From: an uncultured Pelagibacteraceae bacterium
GTDB lineage: Bacteria; Pseudomonadota; Alphaproteobacteria; Pelagibacterales; Pelagibacteraceae
DNA length: 33,985 nucleotides
NCBI GenBank assembly: GCA_902571055.1
Contig: CACGAM010000008.1
Span: forward strand, 1 to 33,985
Reading direction: 5' to 3'
The notes under the pieces are model-generated. The model saw nothing but the letters and a program-made list of their open reading frames with translations, was not told the DNA's origin and searched no databases. The position numbers were made by a program, and so were the translations under genes. The first letter of the stretch is position 1. Each line of letters starts with the position of its first letter. This document shows, in pieces, positions 7,990-16,313 of this stretch.

Positions 7990-8832
7990 ATGAAATTATG
8001 CCGAGTTGGAGAGCCTGGTTTAGAAAAACCCGCAATCATTGATAAAGATAATACAATAAGAGATCTATCTACAATAATATCTGATTTAAATCCAAAAACA
8101 TTAAATTTTGAAACAATAGATAAAATTAATGCAATAAATATAAATGATTTAACAGAAATAAATTCAGATTTAAGAATGGGTCCTTGTGTTGGAAATCCCT
8201 CAAAATTTTTAGGTATAGGATTAAATTTTAAAGATCATGCCTTAGAACAAAATTTACCAATTCCAGAGGAACCAATTATTTTTTCAAAATTTACAAATTG
8301 TGTCTGTGGTCCCAATGACGATATCGAAATACCCAAAGGATCAGAACATACTGATTGGGAGGTAGAATTAGGGTTCGTTATTGGTAAAAAAGCAAAATAC
8401 ATTCCAGAAAATGAGGCTTTAAAATATGTATTAGGATTTTTTTTGGTAAATGATGTAAGTGAAAGAAATTTTCAAAAAAAAAGAGGTCTCACTTGGGATA
8501 AAGGAAAAGGATTTGATACTTTTGGACCAATTGGGCCTTATATACTTACCAAAGATGAAGTAAGTGATTTTCAAAACCTTAATATGTACTTAGATGTAAA
8601 TAATGAAAGAATGCAAAAAGGTAATACTAATCAAATGATTTTTAAAATAGAGGAGCTAGTATCATATATGAGTCATTGTATGACTTTATACCCTGGAGAT
8701 ATTTGTTGTACAGGCACACCACCCGGAGTAGGTGAAAATATGAAACCACCTCGATTTTTAAAAGGTGGAGAAACAATAGAATTAGGCATAGATAAATTAG
8801 GGACACAAATACATAAAGTAAGAAAAATTTAA
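7990..8832 (+). CDS. Fumarylacetoacetate hydrolase (FAH) family protein
   Basis: 280 residues: an N-terminal variable part (1-65) and the FAH fold from about 70. The metal site is visible as Glu124 and Glu126 in DWEVELGFVIG and Asp155 in LVNDVSERN; GDICCTGTPPGVG is the conserved C-terminal loop. Family members hydrolyse or isomerise C-C bonds of 2,4-diketo acids, for example 2,4-diketo-3-deoxy-L-fuconate hydrolase, HpcE isomerase or acylpyruvases; some are annotated ureidoglycolate lyase. It is the last gene of the iolD operon, 2 nt after the kinase stop, pointing to a role in sugar-acid or cyclitol breakdown that ends in pyruvate-type products. The precise substrate is unknown. Confidence 0.88.
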   Translation: MKLCRVGEPGLEKPAIIDKDNTIRDLSTIISDLNPKTLNFETIDKINAININDLTEINSDLRMGPCVGNPSKFLGIGLNFKDHALEQNLPIPEEPIIFSKFTNCVCGPNDDIEIPKGSEHTDWEVELGFVIGKKAKYIPENEALKYVLGFFLVNDVSERNFQKKRGLTWDKGKGFDTFGPIGPYILTKDEVSDFQNLNMYLDVNNERMQKGNTNQMIFKIEELVSYMSHCMTLYPGDICCTGTPPGVGENMKPPRFLKGGETIELGIDKLGTQIHKVRKI

Positions 8833-8882
8833 TACAAAACGCCTATAGAAGATTTTTCAAAAAGATAATAAGTATAATATTT

Positions 8883-11570
8883 ATGCTCAAAAGAGATTTA
8901 TATTATGAACGTATTTCAACAAAGTCATTAAGAGATGATGTTAGGTATTTAGGTAACATTTTAGGAAAGGTTATTAAGGACCAAGAAGGAAAAAATTTTT
9001 TTGATCTTGTGGAAAAAACAAGATTATTGTCAAAAGCAAATATTGCAAATAGAAGGCATAAAAATCCTTTTAATAAACTTTCTAAGGAAATAAAAAAAGT
9101 AAATCCAAAAAATTTATTTAAGCTTACTAGAGCATATAACCATTTTATGAATTTATATAATTTAGCAGAGTCGATAGATGCTTCAAGGACTTTAGATATA
9201 TACGAAAATACAAAGAAAGATAAAAAATTAAAAAATATATTTATTGAAGAGATATTTGAAAATTTTTTTAAAAATAAAAAAATATCAAATAGTAAAATTT
9301 ATAATGTCGCAAAACAATTAAATATTGGTATCGTGCTTACGGCACATCCTACAGAAGTAAAAAGAAGAACTTTGATACAAAAATATCATACTTTGACGGA
9401 AATTTTGGAGCAAAGAAATTTGTTAAAAGATTACCCATCTAAAATAAAAATTTTAGATAAAAGAATGTTTGATGAAATAACTATTATCTGGAATACAGAT
9501 GAACTAAAAAGGTCAAAACCAACACCTTCAGAAGAAGCTCGTTGGGGGCTAGCAATAATAGAAGATAGTTTATGGGAGACTATCCCAAAAGTTTATAGAA
9601 GATTAAATCAAATCTTTGTTAAAAATATGGGAAGAGGATTGCCTAAAAACTTCAATCCAATTGAATTTGGATCTTGGATGGGTGGAGACAGAGATGGTAA
9701 CCCATTTGTTACTTCAGATGTTACAAAAGATGTTATTCTTTTATCAAGATGGGAGGCAGCAAAACTCTATGAAAAGTCAATAACTAAGTTAATACGATCT
9801 TATTCTATGCAAAAATGTTCTAAAAAAATTCGTAAATTTGCAGGTAAATCTTATGAACCTTATAGAGTTTATTTGAGACCTTTAAGAGATAAAATTAGAA
9901 AGACGCATAGATCTATTGAACAGCATTTAGTTAATAATACACCGCTAAATGAAAAAACACTAATTTCAACTAGAGAAGAAATTTTAAAACCATTAAGAGA
10001 CGTTAGAGAGTCTTTAGAAAAAAATCAAAGTGAGAATATAGCTAGTGGAGAACTTTTAGATTTAATGAGAAGGGCAAAATGTTTTGGAATTAATTTAGCA
10101 AGACTAGATATAAGGCAAGAGTCGTCTAGACATTCTCAACTAATAACTGAAATAATAAAAAATAAATATGGTCAAGATTTTAATTCTTGGAATGAAGAAA
10201 AAAAAATAAAATTTCTCTCACAAAAATTGAAAGGTAAAAATTTTATAAACAACTTTAAATTTAAAAATAGAGAAAATAAAGAAGTTTGGTCTACTTTCAA
10301 GGTTCTTTCAAGTCAACCAAAAGAATGTTTAGGTGCATATGTTATATCAATGACCTCAAGTGCATCAGATATACTATCAGTTATGTTATTACAAAAAGAA
10401 GCAAACATAAAAGATAAATTAAGAGTCGTTCCTTTATTTGAAACATTAGATGATTTAATAAATGCTAAACCTATAATGAATAGTTTATTTAAATTAAGTT
10501 GGTATAAAAAATTAGTAAATAGTAATCAGGAAATAATGATTGGTTATTCAGACTCTAGTAAAGACGCAGGAAAACTTTCAGCAAGCTGGCATCAATATAA
10601 ATTACAAGAGGAAATTTTGAAGTTATCTAAAAAATATAAAATTGACGTAACTTTCTTTCATGGAAGGGGAGGGTCAGCAGGAAGAGGTGGAGGACCAATT
10701 CAGGCAACTCTAAGATCGCAACCACCTGGATCCGTTAATGGGAAGATTAGAATTACAGATCAAGGTGAAGTAATTCAGCAAAAATATGGATATGAGCCAT
10801 TAGCAAAATATAATTTGTGTAGCTATATAGGATCTGTAATGGAAGCAACATTAAATCCACCACCTTTGCCAAAAAATCAGTGGAGAAATCTGATCCAAAA
10901 AATGTCAGAAATATCAACCAGTTCTTATCGTAAAAATATAACACCAAATTCTGAATTTATAAGATACTTTAAAACTGTTACACCTCACATGGCATTAGGT
11001 AAATTATCTATTGGATCAAGACCTTCAAAAAGAAAAAATGTAGACAGTATTAAAGGTCTAAGGGCTATCCCATGGGTATTTGCTTGGACACAAATTAGAT
11101 TAATGTTACCAGCTTGGCTGGGTACTGCAGAAGCTTTAAGATATTCTTCTATAAAAACTTTCAAAAAAACATTAATAGACATGGAAAAAAATTGGCCTTA
11201 CTTTAATTCAACAATGGATTTGTTGGATATGGTTTTATCTAAAGTTGATCCAGAAATATCAAAAGTTTATGAGGATAATTTAGCTGATGCATCTTTGAAA
11301 CGTGTAGGAAAAAAACTTAGATTTCAATTTGATGCAGTTAAAAAACTTAATCACGATATAACACCAATTGAAATATTAAAACAAAGAAAGATTTTTAGAG
11401 GACCTGCAATTGTAAGAAATGTCTACTCTGAAGTTTTAAATGTTCTACAAGCTGTTGTAATGAATAAGTTATCCAAAAAAAAACTTAAAAAACACGCAAA
11501 AAATGAACTTAATGATGCGTTAATGACTAGTATTGCCGGAATCTCTGCAGCAATTAAAAATACTGGTTAA
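8883..11570 (+). CDS. ppc: Phosphoenolpyruvate carboxylase
   Basis: 895 residues, full length (E. coli 883). Visible catalytic landmarks are LTAHPTEVKRR with His155, the glycine loop GSWMGGDRDGNPFVT, the mobile loop FHGRGGSAGRGGGP around His593, and the C-terminal ISAAIKNTG corresponding to the conserved end GIAAGMRNTG (Arg replaced by Lys). The enzyme carboxylates PEP with bicarbonate to oxaloacetate, replenishing the TCA cycle. The plant regulatory N-terminal phosphoserine is absent, as expected for bacteria. It lies 50 nt downstream of the FAH gene and ends one nucleotide before the ATG of ccdA, so it may share transcription on both sides. Confidence 0.97.
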   Translation: MLKRDLYYERISTKSLRDDVRYLGNILGKVIKDQEGKNFFDLVEKTRLLSKANIANRRHKNPFNKLSKEIKKVNPKNLFKLTRAYNHFMNLYNLAESIDASRTLDIYENTKKDKKLKNIFIEEIFENFFKNKKISNSKIYNVAKQLNIGIVLTAHPTEVKRRTLIQKYHTLTEILEQRNLLKDYPSKIKILDKRMFDEITIIWNTDELKRSKPTPSEEARWGLAIIEDSLWETIPKVYRRLNQIFVKNMGRGLPKNFNPIEFGSWMGGDRDGNPFVTSDVTKDVILLSRWEAAKLYEKSITKLIRSYSMQKCSKKIRKFAGKSYEPYRVYLRPLRDKIRKTHRSIEQHLVNNTPLNEKTLISTREEILKPLRDVRESLEKNQSENIASGELLDLMRRAKCFGINLARLDIRQESSRHSQLITEIIKNKYGQDFNSWNEEKKIKFLSQKLKGKNFINNFKFKNRENKEVWSTFKVLSSQPKECLGAYVISMTSSASDILSVMLLQKEANIKDKLRVVPLFETLDDLINAKPIMNSLFKLSWYKKLVNSNQEIMIGYSDSSKDAGKLSASWHQYKLQEEILKLSKKYKIDVTFFHGRGGSAGRGGGPIQATLRSQPPGSVNGKIRITDQGEVIQQKYGYEPLAKYNLCSYIGSVMEATLNPPPLPKNQWRNLIQKMSEISTSSYRKNITPNSEFIRYFKTVTPHMALGKLSIGSRPSKRKNVDSIKGLRAIPWVFAWTQIRLMLPAWLGTAEALRYSSIKTFKKTLIDMEKNWPYFNSTMDLLDMVLSKVDPEISKVYEDNLADASLKRVGKKLRFQFDAVKKLNHDITPIEILKQRKIFRGPAIVRNVYSEVLNVLQAVVMNKLSKKKLKKHAKNELNDALMTSIAGISAAIKNTG

Positions 11571-11571
11571 T

Positions 11572-12279
11572 ATGTTTGAAATTTTCTTTGCTTTAGGCGC
11601 TGGTGTAATTAGCTTTTTATCCCCATGTGTCTTACCTCTTATTCCTGGTTATATAGCCTATATATCAGGTAGTACTTTGGATGAAATACTTGAAAAAAAG
11701 AATATAAACTTATTACCTATTATATTATTCACATTAGGGTTTTCATTAGTATTTATTATTTTTGGAGCAGCTGCATCATTTATAGGTCAATTACTTCTAA
11801 AAAATTCATTCGAATTAAGAATTTTTGCTGGGATAATTATTATAATTTTTTCGTTACATATTATTGGAATTATTAATATTAAGTTTTTAAATTACGAAAA
11901 AAGAATTCAATCAACAGGTAACAAGGGCTTTTTTGCTCCTATTCTAATTGGTATGGCCTTTGCTTTTGGATGGACACCTTGTATAGGACCTATTCTTGGT
12001 TCGATTTTGATATATGCATCTACAACAGATAGCCTTCCAAAAGGTGTTATGCTTTTGAGTTTTTATTCTATAGGATTAGCTTTACCATTTGTATTTTCTG
12101 GATATTTAATTCAAAAATTTATGCTTGTTTCAAAAAATTTAAAACAAAAAATGGTTTTAATAAATAGAGTGGGTGGAAGTTTATTATTAATTACAGGTTT
12201 GTTAATTATAACAAACCAACTACAAGTTATAGGCTATTACCTTTTAGAAATATTGCCTTTTTTACAAAAATTCGGCTAA
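11572..12279 (+). CDS. ccdA: Cytochrome c biogenesis protein CcdA
   Basis: 235 residues, six predicted membrane segments. The two redox cysteines are in SPCVLPLIPGY (about residue 18) and GWTPCIGPILG, the hallmark of the short CcdA/DsbD transmembrane domain. CcdA passes electrons from cytosolic thioredoxin across the membrane to periplasmic thiol proteins for cytochrome c maturation. The ATG at 11572 is chosen over an in-frame TTG at 11533 because MFEIFFALGAG starts directly with the first membrane helix and the upstream residues only re-read the end of ppc. It follows the ppc stop by 1 nt. No partner thioredoxin-like protein is adjacent. The 3' end overlaps the convergent EamA gene by 4 nt. 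Confidence 0.93.
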   Translation: MFEIFFALGAGVISFLSPCVLPLIPGYIAYISGSTLDEILEKKNINLLPIILFTLGFSLVFIIFGAAASFIGQLLLKNSFELRIFAGIIIIIFSLHIIGIINIKFLNYEKRIQSTGNKGFFAPILIGMAFAFGWTPCIGPILGSILIYASTTDSLPKGVMLLSFYSIGLALPFVFSGYLIQKFMLVSKNLKQKMVLINRVGGSLLLITGLLIITNQLQVIGYYLLEILPFLQKFG

Positions 12280-13142
12280 TTATTTTTTTTTTCTTTTTTT
12301 GTATAAATAATTAAAATTACTCCAAATAAAATTATTAAACCTCCGAAGTATAACTCAGTCGTTGGATTTTCTTTAAGAAGTAAAATTGCAGCTAATAAAC
12401 CTGTCAATGGAATGCCCATAGTAACTATGGGTAATACTTTATAAATTGGATTATTTTTTAAAACGTAATAAAAACATCCATATGTAATTGGCTGCATAAA
12501 AAAACCTAAATAAATTGCGATTATCCATGAAGTTGTGCTCGCAGATTTAATATAATTTAATGAATTACCATCAAAAAAATTAGATAATAAAATTAGAATT
12601 GGACCAGAAAATAATGCTAACCAAGCTACCAAAGTTAATGGATTTAACTCTTTGCTAAGTGGTTTAACTAAAACTTGACCAAAAGCCCATATACCTGATC
12701 CTAAAATTGTTAGAAAAATCCCTAAGTATTTACCATCCAAATTTGGTGAGCCGGTCAAAATATATACTCCAATAAAAGCTACAAATATTCCAATTAAACT
12801 TCTAATAGTTGGTTTTTCTTTAAGCATGAAATAAGCAAATAAAACTCCAAATGGAACTTCTGTTTGAACCAAGAGAACAGCAGCAGACGCATCAATTAAA
12901 TTTAATCCACTATAAGTGACACTGTACTGAATAGTATTTGCCACTAGTGATGCTATAAAAATTTTTAAAAGATATCCTTTAGGTATTGGAAACCACCAAA
13001 TTAAAATTGATGCTGCGAAAGTAAATCTTAATCCCATCAAAAGAATTGGAGGAAAGTCATCCATAGCAGGTTTTGCAATGACGAAACCAAAACCTAAAAA
13101 TATTGGGACTAAAGATGCAATAAGTGAGTCTTTAATTGTCAA
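12276..13142 (-). CDS. EamA/DMT-family transporter
   Basis: 288 residues with about ten hydrophobic helices arranged as two EamA repeats (roughly 5-130 and 140-280), typical of drug/metabolite transporters. Landmarks are LMGLRFTFAA in repeat 1 and LAWLALFSGP and VTMGIPLTGLLAAILLLKE near the ends. Such proteins move amino acids, metabolites or osmolytes across the inner membrane; direction and substrate cannot be read. The start is a TTG forming a 4-nt TTGA overlap with the stop of the upstream dioxygenase; no ATG precedes the first helix, and the next Met is residue 27, so the TTG is credible. Coupling to the dioxygenase suggests the transporter handles its substrate or product. Confidence 0.88.
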   Translation of the reverse strand: MTIKDSLIASLVPIFLGFGFVIAKPAMDDFPPILLMGLRFTFAASILIWWFPIPKGYLLKIFIASLVANTIQYSVTYSGLNLIDASAAVLLVQTEVPFGVLFAYFMLKEKPTIRSLIGIFVAFIGVYILTGSPNLDGKYLGIFLTILGSGIWAFGQVLVKPLSKELNPLTLVAWLALFSGPILILLSNFFDGNSLNYIKSASTTSWIIAIYLGFFMQPITYGCFYYVLKNNPIYKVLPIVTMGIPLTGLLAAILLLKENPTTELYFGGLIILFGVILIIYTKKEKKNN

Positions 13143-14242
13143 AAATTAAATTTTCTCTTAAGATGTCTTAGTTTTCCCTCAGTACTGTCAAAATCAATGT
13201 AGGCACCTTGAAGAAACCTACTTCCTTCATTTGTATCGAATTCAGTTCTACCATGTAATAGTCTATAATTATCCATCATCAATATGTCCCCAGGGATTAA
13301 TTTAAATTCAATTCTATATTTATTAGAATTATACATTGAGGAAATTTTATTTCTTGCTCTATAATATAAATCTAACTCACTCTTTTCTAATATTGGAACA
13401 AAGTCTAATCTTGGGCTAAATTTAACTTGTTTAAACTCTTTATTTTCATCTAATTTAATTAATTCAGACCACCCCTCTAATACGACATCTTTATCTATAA
13501 ATTTAAACTTAACTTTAACTTCCGTTAAAATATCGTAATAATCTTTAAATTCTTTTTTTAAATCTTCAGTAACAGTATATCCATCCACTAATGTTGAAAA
13601 CCCACCACTCACTTCATTTGTTATACAGTGTAAAAGCTGAATACATGGAACTGGATTTCTATAAGGGTTATCAGTATGAGGTGCTAAGGGCAAAGATGTG
13701 TAAGCAAGATCATTAGGATTTGGAACCGACTTTACATTAAAAAACTCTCCAAAGTTTGTTCTCCTTATACTTCCAATAGAATTTGCAAATTTAACAATAA
13801 AATTATCATTTGTCGGCACATCCTTTATTATTACAAAACCATATTTATAAAAATTAATTAAAAGTTCATACATTTCTTTACTTTCAAACATGCTCTCAGA
13901 GTAATTGTACTTTTCTATATTTTTAAAATTTGAGTCCCATTTTTCCTTTTTAATTGATTGAATTAAGAGATCATCTTTTGAAAACTCCTGTATAATTTTA
14001 TTAATTTCTAACTTAAAATTTACTCCATCATTAAAATTTATTTCTAGAAAATCACTATTTATTTTAGCACTTTCTATTTCAACATCTGTTTTTAAAAAAG
14101 TTGGATCAAATTTTCTTTGTTGTGTGTTGTTATCGAAATACTCCTCATTTGTAACTCTTTCTCTTAACCAGAATGGATGTATCTCCTGAGAAGAAGATCC
14201 GTTTTTAAAGAGGACCCTATTTTCACTTAATTCTATCTTCAT
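13139..14242 (-). CDS. TauD/gamma-butyrobetaine-hydroxylase-like 2-oxoglutarate dioxygenase
   Basis: 367 residues. The N-terminal region (1-100) resembles the DUF971/GBBH N-domain (HPFWLRERVTNEEYF). The catalytic cupin domain follows, with the Fe(II) triad His189 and Asp191 (APHTDNPYRNP) and His330 (LLHGRTEF), and Arg342 for 2-oxoglutarate. Members hydroxylate gamma-butyrobetaine or trimethyllysine in carnitine metabolism, or related betaines. The three cysteines that, with a histidine, bind structural zinc in classical GBBH N-domains (WLRDNCxCxxC) are missing here. It is the first gene of a two-gene operon with the EamA transporter and diverges from the HisN-like gene across 64 nt. Family assignment is firm; the substrate (a quaternary amine is likely) is inferred. 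Confidence 0.88.
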   Translation of the reverse strand: MKIELSENRVLFKNGSSSQEIHPFWLRERVTNEEYFDNNTQQRKFDPTFLKTDVEIESAKINSDFLEINFNDGVNFKLEINKIIQEFSKDDLLIQSIKKEKWDSNFKNIEKYNYSESMFESKEMYELLINFYKYGFVIIKDVPTNDNFIVKFANSIGSIRRTNFGEFFNVKSVPNPNDLAYTSLPLAPHTDNPYRNPVPCIQLLHCITNEVSGGFSTLVDGYTVTEDLKKEFKDYYDILTEVKVKFKFIDKDVVLEGWSELIKLDENKEFKQVKFSPRLDFVPILEKSELDLYYRARNKISSMYNSNKYRIEFKLIPGDILMMDNYRLLHGRTEFDTNEGSRFLQGAYIDFDSTEGKLRHLKRKFNF

Positions 14243-14306
14243 TATTATAGGATTATTTAAAATTTAACTTTTATCAAGATAAATAAAATAGTAAGAAAAG
14301 ATTATC

Positions 14307-15110
14307 ATGCCACAGATAAAAAAATTCAATTATGAAACTTATTACAAGTTTCTCAATAATTTAGCTAAAGAATTAACTAGATTTTACAACAAAAAATTGA
14401 GCAAGTCTTTTCAAGTTACTAACAAACTTAAAGGGAGAGGTTACGACCCAGTCACATCATCAGACAAGGCATTCGAAAGGTTTATAAGGTCAAAAATTAC
14501 AAAAAAATTTCCTCAACATCAAATTATAGGAGAAGAATTTGGAAAAAAAATATCTAAAAGTGAATATTCATGGGTAATAGATCCAATTGATGGAACTAGA
14601 TCATATGTTATTGGAAACCCATCTTGGAGCAATCTAATATCACTTAATTATAAAGGAATACCAATTATCGGGTTGGCAAATTTTCCATCATTAAAAAAAT
14701 ATTACATAAATTTTAATCATAAAATTGCTTATAAATTTGAAAATGGAAAAAGAAAAAAAATAAAAGTAAATAGCAAAGTTATTTTCAAAAAAGCGAGAAT
14801 AGCGGGTGCATTTCATGGAGTATTGTCTTTAAAAAAACAAATGAAAATACCAAAAGTATTAAAATTATTACAGTTCCCATGCTTTGATGCTTTAAGTTAT
14901 TCACATATGGCCGAGGGAAAATTAGACATAGTTATTCAGTGTGGTAATAAAATTTGGGACATACATCCATTAATTCCGATTATCAGAGCTGCTGGTGGAA
15001 AAGTTTCAACATGGAAAGGTGATGAGCCAATAAATGGTGGTAAAATTATTGTTGCCAATAATGAAAAAAATAAAAATCAATTGATTAAATTACTTAAATC
15101 GGTGTCTTAA
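14307..15110 (+). CDS. hisN: Inositol-monophosphatase-family phosphatase, HisN-like
   Basis: 267 residues. The Mg/Li-sensitive phosphatase site is complete: Glu76 in IIGEEFG, Asp92 and Asp95 in WVIDPIDGTRSYVIGNP, and Asp218 in WDIHPLIPIIRAAGG. DGTRS followed by a flexible G-N-P-S-W and the L-I-P-I-I segment resembles histidinol-phosphate phosphatase HisN more than SuhB or CysQ. It would dephosphorylate L-histidinol phosphate, the penultimate step of histidine synthesis, though an inositol or sugar phosphate cannot be excluded. No other clear his-operon gene is in the window; the HisD-family gene about 12 kb away looks specialised. It is followed 11 nt later by the AhpD-like gene with a perfect Shine-Dalgarno in the gap. 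Confidence 0.8.
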   Translation: MPQIKKFNYETYYKFLNNLAKELTRFYNKKLSKSFQVTNKLKGRGYDPVTSSDKAFERFIRSKITKKFPQHQIIGEEFGKKISKSEYSWVIDPIDGTRSYVIGNPSWSNLISLNYKGIPIIGLANFPSLKKYYINFNHKIAYKFENGKRKKIKVNSKVIFKKARIAGAFHGVLSLKKQMKIPKVLKLLQFPCFDALSYSHMAEGKLDIVIQCGNKIWDIHPLIPIIRAAGGKVSTWKGDEPINGGKIIVANNEKNKNQLIKLLKSVS

Positions 15111-15118
15111 AAAGGAGG
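15111..15118 (+). promoter_or_regulatory. Strong Shine-Dalgarno AAAGGAGG
   Basis: AAAGGAGG ends 3 nt before the ATG at 15122 and is near-perfectly complementary to the 16S rRNA 3' end. It fills the gap after the HisN-like stop and fixes the start of the AhpD-like gene. Most genes in the first 15 kb have no such site, so this gene should be translated strongly. Confidence 0.8.
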
Positions 15119-15121
15119 AAT

Positions 15122-15514
15122 ATGACAATCTTTAAACCTATAAATGAAAAAGAAGTAATGGGAAAAGTAAAAGAAGTTTTTGATGATATTAAAACTACAA
15201 GAAAAATTGAAGATGTTCCAAACTTTTGGAAATACATTGCCAATGACCCAGAAACCTTAGAAAGAACTTGGAGTTCTATGAAGCAAGTGATGAAAAAAGG
15301 TGCCTTAGATGAAATGACCAAGGAGTTAATTTATGTTGCTGTATCTGTGACTAATGGATGTGAATATTGCATAAGATCTCACAGTGTTGCGGCTATGAAA
15401 AAGGGCGCTACTAAAGAAATGTTAAGTGAAATGATAGCGGTGACAGGAATGGCAAATGAAGCAAATAGATTAGTAGAAGGATATCAAGTCGAACTAGATG
15501 ATAAATTTAAATAA
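15122..15514 (+). CDS. Carboxymuconolactone decarboxylase family (AhpD-like) protein
   Basis: 130 residues, an all-helical CMD domain. The redox motif is TNGCEYCIRSHS: Cys80 and Cys83 with His87, plus Glu68 in TKELIYVAVS, the proton-relay set of AhpD-like thiol reductases. These proteins reduce peroxides or peroxiredoxins via lipoyl or thioredoxin-like partners. A decarboxylase function is unlikely because the CxxC is the AhpD signature. A 1-Cys peroxiredoxin and an ETHE1-type enzyme are encoded about 7 kb away, but no direct partner is adjacent. The TAA stop overlaps the ATG of the DUF952 gene. Confidence 0.88.
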   Translation: MTIFKPINEKEVMGKVKEVFDDIKTTRKIEDVPNFWKYIANDPETLERTWSSMKQVMKKGALDEMTKELIYVAVSVTNGCEYCIRSHSVAAMKKGATKEMLSEMIAVTGMANEANRLVEGYQVELDDKFK

Positions 15515-15837
15515 TGAGAATCGATTATGTCTATAAAATTTGTACTAAAAAAGAATGGAATTTTTTTAAAGAAAATAAAACTTGGCAGGGATCAAACAAA
15601 GATATTGAAGATGGCTTTATTCATTTATCAAATAGAGAACAAGTAAATCAAACTTTAAAAAAATACTTTTCAAATCAAAAAGATTTAGTTTTATTAATTT
15701 TGAAAACAGATACTTTAAATAATCTTATTTGGGAAAAATCAACTAATGACGAAAAGTTTCCGCATTTATATTCAAAATTACAAATAGAAAATGTTTTAGA
15801 TAATAAAGAGATTATTGGTGACCAATATCTCTTCTAG
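15514..15837 (+). CDS. DUF952 family protein
   Basis: 107 residues. The pattern Y-K-I-C..W, DGFIHLSNREQV and KFPHLYSKL matches DUF952, a small cytosolic family of unknown activity whose fold has been compared with ADP-ribosyltransferase-like or RNA phosphotransferase-like folds; that link is from general knowledge, not from this sequence. The conserved His of GFIHLS and the His of FPHLY are both present. Coupled to the AhpD-like gene (TAATG). Its last 26 nt overlap the convergent small membrane protein gene. Confidence 0.85.
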   Translation: MRIDYVYKICTKKEWNFFKENKTWQGSNKDIEDGFIHLSNREQVNQTLKKYFSNQKDLVLLILKTDTLNNLIWEKSTNDEKFPHLYSKLQIENVLDNKEIIGDQYLF

Positions 15838-16057
15838 GATCTTTTGTGTTTCTGATTTTATCTAAAAAACCAGATAATTTCGCAGTTACATAAATTATAT
15901 ACACAACTGTTAGTCCAAGTGCCATAGTTGATAAAAAAGTATATAAGGCTTCTAAAAACTGTTCACCAACCCAAGAATTGAAATCTCCATTGGCAAAATA
16001 AAGAACATTCCAAAACACTATAAAGACCACTTCGTATAATATTATTATTTTAAACAT
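15812..16057 (-). CDS. Small two-helix membrane protein, function unknown
   Basis: 81 residues with two hydrophobic helices (about 3-22 and 38-60) and a basic, hydrophilic C-terminal tail (RNTKDPRRD) likely on the cytosolic side. I do not recognise a family. It is the last of twelve co-oriented small genes and lies 25 nt after the DUF2798 gene, another small membrane protein, so the two may work together. The 3' end overlaps the DUF952 gene by 26 nt. Confidence 0.65.
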   Translation of the reverse strand: MFKIIILYEVVFIVFWNVLYFANGDFNSWVGEQFLEALYTFLSTMALGLTVVYIIYVTAKLSGFLDKIRNTKDPRRDIGHQ

Positions 16058-16082
16058 TTTTTCAAATCAGTTTAAAATCATT

Positions 16083-16310
16083 CTAAGATGATTTAGTAAT
16101 TTTATCTACAAATTTTCTTGCAATAGGGGCAACAATTAAAATAGCTGTTATTGCTATCGGAAAGCTTATAGACCAGGCTTTTAAGAATCTATTGATAAAT
16201 TTATCGTCCATTCCTGTGTTTATAAACGTTATTATTAATGTCATTAACAAACTCATTCCAAATCCCATTATTAAAGTAAATAAAAAATTAGAATATTTTT
16301 TTGAAAACAT
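16083..16310 (-). CDS. DUF2798 family membrane protein
   Basis: 75 residues with two transmembrane helices. The pattern MGFGMSLLMTLIITFINTGMDDKF..RFLKAWSISFPIA, with IVAPIARKFV at the end, is the DUF2798 signature (INTG and the W-x-x-x-F/W-P motifs). The family function is unknown. It starts 3 nt after the stop of the TPR gene and is therefore in the same transcript. Confidence 0.85.
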   Translation of the reverse strand: MFSKKYSNFLFTLIMGFGMSLLMTLIITFINTGMDDKFINRFLKAWSISFPIAITAILIVAPIARKFVDKITKSS

Positions 16311-16313
16311 TTA

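Noticed and set aside
8873..8878. Perfect TATAAT just ahead of ppc
   Set aside because: It ends only 4 nt before the ATG at 8883 and has no convincing -35 at 17 nt, so transcription would begin at or after the start codon; it may be chance in AT-rich DNA.
11533..11571. Upstream TTG start for ccdA
   Set aside because: The extra 13 residues re-read the end of ppc and add nothing CcdA-like; the ATG at 11572 starts with the first membrane helix.
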